Origin: an uncultured Pelagibacteraceae bacterium
GTDB lineage: Bacteria; Pseudomonadota; Alphaproteobacteria; Pelagibacterales; Pelagibacteraceae
Direction: 5' to 3'
NCBI GenBank assembly: GCA_902553555.1
Contig: CACDLE010000005.1
Coordinates: 1-49,059, forward strand
Length of the DNA: 49,059 nt
The notes beneath the pieces are model-generated. The model did not search any database, was not told the DNA's origin, and saw only the letters and a program-made list of their open reading frames with translations. Numbering within the stretch: the stretch's first letter is position 1; each line of letters starts with the position of its first letter. A program made the translations under genes and the position numbers. Below, piece by piece: positions 42,595 through 49,059 of this stretch.

Positions 42595-43896
42595 TTAATT
42601 ACCATAAATAGGGAACGAAGAACAAAGATTAATAACTTCTTTTTTTACGCTTTCTTCAACTTTAGAATTATCTTTTGGATTTTCTGCTAAACCTTTAATC
42701 ACTTTAGTAATCAATTGACCCACTAATTTAAATTCATCCTCACCAAAACCTCTTGTTGTTGCTGCTGGAGTGCCAAGTCTTATACCAGAAGTAATCATAG
42801 GGCTCTGAGTATCAAAAGGGATACCATTTTTATTGCAAGTAATATTTGCTTTTCCTAAACTTGCTTCAGCGTCTTTGCCTGTTACATTATATGGCCTTAA
42901 ATCTACAAGCATTAAATGTGTATCTGTACCGCCTGAAAAAATCTTAAAATTATTTTCAATTAAAGTTTTACTTAAAGTTTTCGCATTTAGAATTACTTTT
43001 TTTGTATATTTTTTAAACTCATCGTCTAAGGCCTCTTTAAAACAAACAGCTTTAGCTGAAATAACATGCATTAATGGACCTCCTTGCAAACCAGGAAAAA
43101 CAGCGCTATTAAATTTTTTATATAGTTCCTCATTGTTAGTAAGAATGATACCTCCTCTTGGTCCTCTTAAAACTTTATGCGTTGTAGAAGTTACTGCATC
43201 AGCATACTTAACTGGGTTAGGATATTCACCACCCGCAACTAATCCTGAGAAATGAGCCATATCCACAAGTAAGTAGGCATTAACCTTGTCGCAAATATTT
43301 CTAAATTTTTTAAAGTCAATTATTCTTGAGTAGGCACTCCCACCAGCTATAATAATTTTTGGTTTGTATTCAAGAGCCATTTGTTCTACATTTTCATAAT
43401 CAATCAACCCTGAGTTTTTATCTACATCGTAATGCACTGCTTTAAACCATTTGCCAGATTGCGCAGGTTTAGCGCCATGAGTTAAGTGTCCTCCTGAGTT
43501 TAAACTCATTCCTAAAATTGTATCACCTGGTTTAATTAAAGCTAAATAAACAGCTCCATTAGCTTGAGCACCTGAATGAGGTTGCACGTTAGCAAATTTA
43601 CAATCAAATAATTTCTTAGCCCTTTCTATCGCAAGATTTTCAGCAATGTCTACAAATTCACATCCGCCATAATATCTTTTGCCCGAATAACCTTCAGCAT
43701 ATTTATTAGTTAGAACTGAACCTTGGGCTTCTAAAACAGCTTTTGAAACAATATTTTCTGAAGCTATAAGCTCTATATGATTTTGTTGTCGAACAAACTC
43801 TTTTGAAATTGAGTTAAACACTTCTTTGTCTGAGTGTTCTAAGCCTTGATCAAAAAAACTATTTGTTACTCTACTAATTTTTGTTGCAGTTGACAT
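42595..43896 (-). CDS. glyA: serine hydroxymethyltransferase
   Basis: PLP enzyme that interconverts serine and glycine with tetrahydrofolate, the main one-carbon source. The 433-aa protein has [40 protein letters not shown], the [10 protein letters not shown] loop and the PLP lysine in [14 protein letters not shown]. In this cell it would share the folate pool with DmdA, which makes 5-methyl-THF. It follows rpiB with no gap and precedes nrdR. Confidence 0.97.
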   Translation of the reverse strand: MSTATKISRVTNSFFDQGLEHSDKEVFNSISKEFVRQQNHIELIASENIVSKAVLEAQGSVLTNKYAEGYSGKRYYGGCEFVDIAENLAIERAKKLFDCKFANVQPHSGAQANGAVYLALIKPGDTILGMSLNSGGHLTHGAKPAQSGKWFKAVHYDVDKNSGLIDYENVEQMALEYKPKIIIAGGSAYSRIIDFKKFRNICDKVNAYLLVDMAHFSGLVAGGEYPNPVKYADAVTSTTHKVLRGPRGGIILTNNEELYKKFNSAVFPGLQGGPLMHVISAKAVCFKEALDDEFKKYTKKVILNAKTLSKTLIENNFKIFSGGTDTHLMLVDLRPYNVTGKDAEASLGKANITCNKNGIPFDTQSPMITSGIRLGTPAATTRGFGEDEFKLVGQLITKVIKGLAENPKDNSKVEESVKKEVINLCSSFPIYGN

Positions 43897-44343
43897 TTAT
43901 ATTTTTTTTACTCTCCTTTGGTGTCTTCCACCCTCAAATTTTGTGTCTAAAAATATTGACACTATTTTTTTAATATCTTTTTTTTTTGTTAATCTTGACC
44001 CTAAACATAATATATTAGCATTATTATGTTGGCGAGACAATTGTGTTGATTTAACATTATATCCTACTACAGCTCTTATTCCTCTAGTTTTATTGGCTGA
44101 TATAGCCATTCCAGTGCCAGATCCACATACTAAAATACCAATGTCGCTTTTTTTTTTAGATACCCTGTTTGAAACTTTTTTAGCGAAATCTGGGTAATCG
44201 ACTGACTTATCGGTGAAAGGCCCCAAATCTATTATAGAAATTTTTGAATTAATTATAAAATCTTTAATGTATTCTTTAAGATAATATCCAGCATGATCAG
44301 ACGAAATACATAACCTTTTAAATTTTGACTTCAATTTAGGCAA
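43897..44343 (-). CDS. rpiB: ribose-5-phosphate isomerase B
   Basis: Interconverts ribose 5-phosphate and ribulose 5-phosphate. The 148-aa protein has ISSDHAGYYLKEYI (Asp-His), DKSVDYPDFA, the active Cys in ILVCGSGTGMAISANK, RGIRAVVGYN and NANILCLGSR. RpiB upstream of glyA is common in alphaproteobacteria. It overlaps the hydroxylase gene before it by 8 bp and abuts glyA. Confidence 0.93.
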   Translation of the reverse strand: MPKLKSKFKRLCISSDHAGYYLKEYIKDFIINSKISIIDLGPFTDKSVDYPDFAKKVSNRVSKKKSDIGILVCGSGTGMAISANKTRGIRAVVGYNVKSTQLSRQHNNANILCLGSRLTKKKDIKKIVSIFLDTKFEGGRHQRRVKKI

Positions 44344-44932
44344 ATCTATTTTCTAACATGCAAGCTACAATATGAATTCTGTTTTGTTCGCCGCCGTTAA
44401 AAAAGTTATGATATCTTGTGTTATTTGTTATCCAAACTTTACCATCAGCTGGCATATGCTTGGCAACATCTTCTATGACCATTCTACATCCTGGGTTTGT
44501 AATAATTGGTATATGCAACCTAGGTTCTGGGTCTTTGTGCCAGCTTAAAGTTGATCTTGGTTCTTTTAATAATATTCTAACTCTACCTAATTTAAACTTT
44601 AATCTTAATGATTCATAAACTTTTTCAAAATACGTATTTTTAAAATCACTTATTAATTCCGTATATTTTGACTCATCTATCGGTTTATCCCTTGAAACTT
44701 CTTTGCCAGACTCATCGGGTTTAGTCCAGTAAATACCTCTTACGTTGTGACCTTTTGCTGATTCATCATCTCCAGGGATTTTATTCATCGGAATAGCAGC
44801 AAAATTTGTAATTCCTAAAGTTTGGTACTTTGATTTTTTTAGAATTTTGTCCAATTCCTCTCTTAATTTATTAATATCAAAATTAAGATCAGGTACTTGG
44901 TAAAAATCTTCAAAATTAATAGAATTAGACAT
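44336..44932 (-). CDS. aspartyl/asparaginyl beta-hydroxylase-like 2-oxoglutarate dioxygenase
   Basis: A 198-aa double-stranded-helix (cupin) protein that resembles the Fe(II)/2-oxoglutarate aspartyl/asparaginyl hydroxylases. The centre has RSTLSWHKDPEPRLHIPI with HxD, then CRMVIE, and a late NNTRYHNFFNGG with the distal His and RIHIV. These fit an iron site of two His and one Asp and an Arg for 2-oxoglutarate. The substrate is unknown. I start it at the internal ATG (MSNSINFED) because the 24 extra residues of the longer frame are unrelated. It precedes rpiB and is divergent from hemB, with about 75 bp shared. Confidence 0.75.
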   Translation of the reverse strand: MSNSINFEDFYQVPDLNFDINKLREELDKILKKSKYQTLGITNFAAIPMNKIPGDDESAKGHNVRGIYWTKPDESGKEVSRDKPIDESKYTELISDFKNTYFEKVYESLRLKFKLGRVRILLKEPRSTLSWHKDPEPRLHIPIITNPGCRMVIEDVAKHMPADGKVWITNNTRYHNFFNGGEQNRIHIVACMLENRFA

Positions 44933-45007
44933 ATTTATTAAATAAATTACTTTGCTTATAAGGTATAATATTATATTTGTCGCATTAAAAAAAGTTAAAA
45001 ACATAAA

Positions 45008-46009
45008 ATGAAGGTAAAAGGCAATTTTCCATCAACAAGATTGAGAAGAGTTCGCAGTTCGAACTGGGTAAGAAGGCTTGTAACGGAGCACAGTTTATCT
45101 GCAAATGATTTGATTTTACCAATTTTTTTGACAGAGGGAAAAAATAAAAGAGAAAAAATTAAAAATATGCCTGATATTTTTAGATACTCTATTGATAATC
45201 TAAATCAAATATTAGACCAAGCATCAAAGTATCGTATACCAATGATTGCATTATTTCCTAACACGCCAAATTCAAAAAAAGATAAATTTGGAAGCGAGGC
45301 TCTTAATGATAAGAATATTGTTTGCAAGGCTTTAAAAAAAATAAAAAAAAATTATAAAAATTTCGGCCTTATGTGTGATGTAGCGCTGGATCCTTACACA
45401 GATCACGGCCATGATGGATTGTTAATTGATGGAATAATCGATAATGACAAGACTTTAGAAATTCTGATTAATCAAGCAGTCTTGCAAGCTGAAATGGGAT
45501 GTGATGTAATCGCACCGTCTGACATGATGGATGGTAGAATAGGAAGAATTCGAAAAGAGTTAGATAAAAATAACTTTAAAGACACCAAAATTTTATCTTA
45601 CGCCGTTAAATACGCGTCAAATTTCTACGGTCCTTTCAGAAATGCTATAGGTTCAAATAAATTTCTTAAAGGAGATAAAAAAACTTATCAAATGAATTTT
45701 CATAATTCAGAAGAAGCAATTAGAGAAGTTGCATTTGATGTAAAAGAAGGCGCAGATTTTGTTATGGTCAAACCTGGTTTGCCTTACTTAGATATCATTT
45801 CATTAATAAAAAATAATTTTAAAATTCCTGTATTTTCGTACCAGGTTTCAGGAGAATATAGTTTGATCAAAAACGCGATAAAGAATAAAATTATTGATAA
45901 AAGTGCTATTTTTGAAACTCTAATATCTTTAAAAAGAGCTGGATCTAGCGCCATAGTTACCTATTTTGCATTACAAATATGCAAAGAACTAAAAAATCAA
46001 TTAAAATAA
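45008..46009 (+). CDS. hemB: porphobilinogen synthase (delta-aminolevulinate dehydratase)
   Basis: Second common step of heme synthesis. The 333-aa protein has the metal region CDVALDPYTDHGHDG (about residues 123-137), where Asp/Ala/Pro replace the three Cys of the zinc type, so it should be the Mg-dependent form as in other alphaproteobacteria. The Schiff-base lysines are Lys201 (AVKYASNFYGPF) and Lys255 (MVKPGLPYLD). It is the only + gene in the last 12 kb and its 3' end overlaps recO by 13 bp. Confidence 0.96.
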   Translation: MKVKGNFPSTRLRRVRSSNWVRRLVTEHSLSANDLILPIFLTEGKNKREKIKNMPDIFRYSIDNLNQILDQASKYRIPMIALFPNTPNSKKDKFGSEALNDKNIVCKALKKIKKNYKNFGLMCDVALDPYTDHGHDGLLIDGIIDNDKTLEILINQAVLQAEMGCDVIAPSDMMDGRIGRIRKELDKNNFKDTKILSYAVKYASNFYGPFRNAIGSNKFLKGDKKTYQMNFHNSEEAIREVAFDVKEGADFVMVKPGLPYLDIISLIKNNFKIPVFSYQVSGEYSLIKNAIKNKIIDKSAIFETLISLKRAGSSAIVTYFALQICKELKNQLK

Positions 46010-46665
46010 TTTTCAAAAATAACCCTAGATCTTGGAAATATTAAATCATTTGGAAGAAAAAATTTATTTAACAACAAATTACGAGTAAAAACTAAAGAAT
46101 CTGCAATTAATTTACTGGAGTAATTGCTAGGTGTAATTTCGTTAATTATAAATTTTGGTACTTCATAACTAACGTTATCTATTTCAGTTGTAATTAAATC
46201 ACTTTCACTGTTTGTTTTATTTAATTCTAGACCAAAACCTAATTCTTTGATTAAATTTAATTCCCAAAATATATACATAAGTGGCCAATTGTTGTGATCT
46301 AAATTTTTAATCATATTATTTAGAGAGGTGTAAAGCTTTTTGTGAGATTGGGATTCGGGCAAAAGAGAGTTTAACAAATCAGTAATTGATAAAATACAAT
46401 ATGATCTTAATTTATCATCAAAATATTTTGGTGAAATAGCATTTATAATTTCAGTTTTAAGATAACCTGGTTTATTAGCATTTTTAGATTTAAAAATTAA
46501 AAAAATTTTATTTCCTATTTGTAAGTAATTTTTTACTTTTCTAGAATTGCCTCCGTACACAATGCCGCTTACTTTACCGTGGGTTTCAGTGAATACGTTT
46601 ATGATGTTAGCATTTTCCCTAAATTTAGTTTTTTTTAAAAGATAACCCTCATCTTCCCAATTCAT
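45997..46665 (-). CDS. recO: DNA repair protein RecO
   Basis: Recombination mediator that loads RecA with RecF/RecR. The 222-aa protein has the N-terminal OB-fold start WEDEGYLLKKTKFRENANIIN and KVSGIVYGGNSRKVKN, then a helical region with GFGLELNKT. The zinc Cys cluster found in some RecO is not there. It overlaps rnc by 4 bp and hemB convergently. In related genomes era normally stands between rnc and recO. Confidence 0.88.
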   Translation of the reverse strand: MNWEDEGYLLKKTKFRENANIINVFTETHGKVSGIVYGGNSRKVKNYLQIGNKIFLIFKSKNANKPGYLKTEIINAISPKYFDDKLRSYCILSITDLLNSLLPESQSHKKLYTSLNNMIKNLDHNNWPLMYIFWELNLIKELGFGLELNKTNSESDLITTEIDNVSYEVPKFIINEITPSNYSSKLIADSLVFTRNLLLNKFFLPNDLIFPRSRVIFENYFN

Positions 46666-47330
46666 ATCTTTAATTCTTTTATTAGTATTTGAGCTGCATT
46701 TTGTTGAGCTTCTTTTTTAGATGTTCCAGATGATGCAATTTTTTTGGAATTCGGTATTTGCACATAAACTTTAAATAGTGGCTTATGATCTGGACCAGAC
46801 TTCTTTTCTAAAGTGTACAATGGTAACTTTTTATATTTTTTTAAACAAAATTCTTGAAGTTTAGTTTTTGAGTCAACTATCGTTTCAATAGACTGTTGAA
46901 TTGAACTCTCCCAATATCTTAAAATAAATTTTTCAGCTGCTTTGATACCTTTATCAACAAATATTGCTCCAATTAATGCCTCCAAACAATCGCCAGATAT
47001 TTTTTCATATGTTTGGTCTTTTTTTTTATAATTTTCCCCTAAATACATAAATTTTTTTAAATTTATTTTTTCTGCAATATAAGCACATTTTTTTTTATTC
47101 ACTAAATTAGCGAATTTCTTATCTAGAATACCCTCGTTGTCTTTTGGATATTTTAATATTAGATTTTTTGCTATTATAAGTCCTAAAACTCTATCTCCTA
47201 AAAATTCTAGTTTTTCATTATTAATATCTGGGTCAAAGCTTTTATGCGTTAAACTTTTTTTTAAAAAACTTTTTGTTTCAAATTTATAATTAATTATATT
47301 TTCAAGTTTCGATAAATTAATTTTTTTCAT
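46662..47330 (-). CDS. rnc: ribonuclease III
   Basis: Double-strand RNA endonuclease for rRNA and mRNA processing. The 222-aa protein has the metal motif NEKLEFLGDRVLGLI (residues 38-52 or so), CLEALIGAIFVDKG with the second acid, and a C-terminal dsRNA-binding domain from KTKLQEFC to AQQNAAQILIKEL. The start overlaps lepB by 4 bp, as in lepB-rnc operons. Confidence 0.95.
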   Translation of the reverse strand: MKKINLSKLENIINYKFETKSFLKKSLTHKSFDPDINNEKLEFLGDRVLGLIIAKNLILKYPKDNEGILDKKFANLVNKKKCAYIAEKINLKKFMYLGENYKKKDQTYEKISGDCLEALIGAIFVDKGIKAAEKFILRYWESSIQQSIETIVDSKTKLQEFCLKKYKKLPLYTLEKKSGPDHKPLFKVYVQIPNSKKIASSGTSKKEAQQNAAQILIKELKI

Positions 47331-48052
47331 AACTTTAATAGAAATCTATCCATTCTTAAAGAATCCCTCCAATTCCAAAACTTTAAAAAACTACTTGTAA
47401 GAGTGTCGTTAGAGAAAAAAATTATTTTCGCTTTACCCACCAAATTTTCATTTTTGACATAACCAACTGATGAGAGAAATCTACTATCTTTAGAGCAATC
47501 TCTATTATCACCTAAAAAAAAATAGTGATTTTTAGGAACATTATAACGATCAGAATTTTGCAGAGTGCCAAGTGAATTATAAACAGCCACATATTTTTTT
47601 CCATTAGGTAAAGTTTCATAAAAAGCATTTACTTTTAAATTTAAGCCACCACATCTAACAAAAAATTCTTTTTTTATCTCCTCTCTTAAAACCTCTTCGT
47701 CATTAATGAATAAAGAACCATTTATAAATTGAATAGTGTCACCAGGCATGCCAATTATTCTTTTAATATAGTCTGTTCTATTATCTGCAGGAGTTTTAAA
47801 TACTACTAGATCCCCTCTAATGGGTTCATCATTAAAAATTCTATTTTTAAATAAAGCTGGACTAAAGGGAAAAGAATGTTTGCTATAGCCATATGTATAT
47901 TTTGATACAAATAATCTATCGCCAACTAACAGAGTTGGCTCCATTGAAGACGAAGGAATATAAAAAGGTTGAAAAAGTAAAGATCTTATAAGGACAGCGA
48001 TAATAAGAGCATAAATTAAAGTTTTAAGATTATCTATTATAACTTTTTTCAT
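47327..48052 (-). CDS. lepB: signal peptidase I
   Basis: Inner-membrane Ser/Lys protease that removes signal peptides from exported proteins. The 241-aa protein has one N-terminal membrane segment, the catalytic Ser in PSSSMEPTLLVGD, the catalytic Lys in DYIKRIIGMPGD, and LGDNRDCSKDSRF. Typical length for the class. It overlaps acpS by 4 bp and rnc by 4 bp. Confidence 0.96.
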   Translation of the reverse strand: MKKVIIDNLKTLIYALIIAVLIRSLLFQPFYIPSSSMEPTLLVGDRLFVSKYTYGYSKHSFPFSPALFKNRIFNDEPIRGDLVVFKTPADNRTDYIKRIIGMPGDTIQFINGSLFINDEEVLREEIKKEFFVRCGGLNLKVNAFYETLPNGKKYVAVYNSLGTLQNSDRYNVPKNHYFFLGDNRDCSKDSRFLSSVGYVKNENLVGKAKIIFFSNDTLTSSFLKFWNWRDSLRMDRFLLKL

Positions 48053-48432
48053 ATTGAAATTGTAACAAATGCAACCGCATAGTCTTTTTCATCAGCAATT
48101 GACAGTGAGATTTTATAATTCTTTTTTTTTATTTTTCTCTCAACAATCTTTTTTGTTTTATTAATTAACTTTATATATGGTTTGCCTGATTTTTCATTTA
48201 AAATCACGATTTCATTGAAATTAATACCTTTAGATATTCCTGTACCTAAAGCTTTTGAGAATGCTTCCTTGGCAGCAAATCTTTTTGCAAAACAATTTGA
48301 ATTGTTTTTAGTTCTTTTACATTTTATAATTTCCTCATCACTGAATATTCTTGATAAAAAAGGTTTTTTTTTAAGAGATTTTTTTAATCTATTTATACCT
48401 ATTATGTCAGTACCAACACCGAATAGCTTCAT
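48049..48432 (-). CDS. acpS: holo-[acyl-carrier-protein] synthase
   Basis: Transfers phosphopantetheine from CoA to acyl carrier protein. The 127-aa protein has GVGTDIIGINRLKK at the start and the second motif RFAAKEAFSKALGTGI, with the Asp and Glu that bind Mg. The order pdxJ-acpS-lepB-rnc is usual in alphaproteobacteria. It overlaps pdxJ and lepB by 4 bp each. Confidence 0.94.
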   Translation of the reverse strand: MKLFGVGTDIIGINRLKKSLKKKPFLSRIFSDEEIIKCKRTKNNSNCFAKRFAAKEAFSKALGTGISKGINFNEIVILNEKSGKPYIKLINKTKKIVERKIKKKNYKISLSIADEKDYAVAFVTISI

Positions 48433-49058
48433 TTATGCAAAATCCTTTTAAATTTTTTAACAGTTTTACCCAAACCTTCAAAAATTGACTCTCCAATTAA
48501 AAAATGTCCAATATTAAATTCTTTAATTCCTTTAACTTTTTTTAATATTTTAGCAGATTTAAATGTAAGACCATGGCCTGCATGTACCTCTAAACCTAAT
48601 TTGTTGCCAAAAGTTACAGCTTTTTTAATCTTTTCAAGTTCGTAATTGAAATTTTTATTGTCATTAACTAGATTGCAAAATCTTCCAGTATGTATTTCTA
48701 CACAATCAGCATTTAATTCTTGTGACTTTTTAATATCTTGGATGCTAGGCTCAATAAATAAACTTACTCTGAAACTATTTTTTTTAAGTTTTTTAATCAG
48801 TTTATTCAAAAACCTTTTTCTATGGTTTAAATTTAAGCCGCCCTCTGTGGTTAATTCTTGCCTTTTTTCTGGAACAATACAAATAAAATCTGGTTTGCTT
48901 TTTAAAGCGATGTTTAACATTTCTTTGGTAGCAGCTATTTCAAGATTAAGTGGAATTTTTAATTTCGATTTTATTTCCTTAAGATCAAATTCTCTTATAT
49001 GGCGTCTATCTTCCCTTAAATGAATTGTAACAGATTCAGCGCCATTTTTTTGAGCTAA
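48429..49058 (-). CDS. pdxJ: pyridoxine 5'-phosphate synthase, 3' part (N-terminus outside window)
   Basis: Condenses 1-deoxy-xylulose 5-phosphate with aminoacetone 3-phosphate to pyridoxine 5'-phosphate. The frame is open to the window edge; the part seen has GAESVTIHLREDRRHI, EIAATKEM, CIVPEKRQELTTEGGLN (with the Pro-Glu loop), VEIHTGRF, EVHAGHGLTF and NIGHFLIGESIFEGL, all PdxJ. An ATG at 48920 is internal, not the start. The family begins about 30 residues further upstream. Confidence 0.94.
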   Translation of the reverse strand, partial: LAQKNGAESVTIHLREDRRHIREFDLKEIKSKLKIPLNLEIAATKEMLNIALKSKPDFICIVPEKRQELTTEGGLNLNHRKRFLNKLIKKLKKNSFRVSLFIEPSIQDIKKSQELNADCVEIHTGRFCNLVNDNKNFNYELEKIKKAVTFGNKLGLEVHAGHGLTFKSAKILKKVKGIKEFNIGHFLIGESIFEGLGKTVKKFKRILHK

Positions 49059-49059
49059 T

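Noticed and set aside
44933-45004. Longer N-terminus of the hydroxylase from the ATG at 45004
   Set aside because: The added 24 residues are hydrophobic and unlike the family; the internal ATG is a better start and leaves room for promoters to hemB.

Overview
The window looks like a chromosomal segment of a SAR11-clade marine alphaproteobacterium (Pelagibacterales). The evidence is very AT-rich DNA, Lys/Asn/Ile-rich proteins, genes packed with 0-7 bp gaps or 1-30 bp overlaps, alphaproteobacterial gene order in several blocks, and a DmdA-type DMSP demethylase inside a long operon. No rRNA or CRISPR was seen. Two tRNAs are present: Pro(TGG) on + and Glu(TTC) on -.

Layout. 1-3.7 kb (+): 3' part of holB, then metG, tatD and a PhnP-like metallo-hydrolase. 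3.7-5.8 kb (-): nhaA, a SufU/IscU-type Fe-S scaffold and a secreted glutathione peroxidase. 5.9-16.9 kb (+): tRNA-Pro followed 7 nt later by a ten-gene array. It encodes a dehydrogenase-hydratase fusion, DmdC, DmdB, OsmC, an ECHDC3-like crotonase, an alpha/beta hydrolase, DmdA, an NDUFS4-like complex I subunit, an SbmA/BacA-like transporter and an AEC-family permease. Together these suggest DMSP demethylation (DmdA), activation of methylmercaptopropionate to its CoA ester (DmdB) and oxidation (DmdC). No DmdD-like enzyme with intact glutamates stands alone; the only intact hydratase site is in the fusion protein.

16.9-24.0 kb is an accessory island. It holds a 380-bp gene-free spacer, a minus-strand cassette (54-aa membrane protein, cupin-like protein, MGMT-domain protein), a tyrosine recombinase with a 14-bp inverted repeat just before its start codon, two FkbM methyltransferases, a GT9 glycosyltransferase split at a run of nine A, a 708-aa double glycosyltransferase and a GIY-YIG protein. 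This looks like a surface-glycan hypervariable region.

24.0-49.1 kb is mostly conserved housekeeping on -: aldehyde dehydrogenase, tRNA-Glu, recJ, glpX, hom, a lipoprotein, argC, rpsI, rplM, ctaA; then rpmG, a merR-type regulator, ihfA, plsX, rpmF and a cytochrome bc1 chaperone; then hppA, nusB, ribH, ribBA, ribE, ribD, nrdR, glyA, rpiB and a hydroxylase; and finally recO, rnc, lepB, acpS and a truncated pdxJ. Three + genes interrupt this: a chorismate mutase, bamE and hemB. Some blocks lack members that are commonly found there in relatives: fabH between plsX and ihfA, era between rnc and recO, thiL near nusB/hppA. Compactness means most genes have little room for their own promoters, and translational coupling through ATGA overlaps is common.
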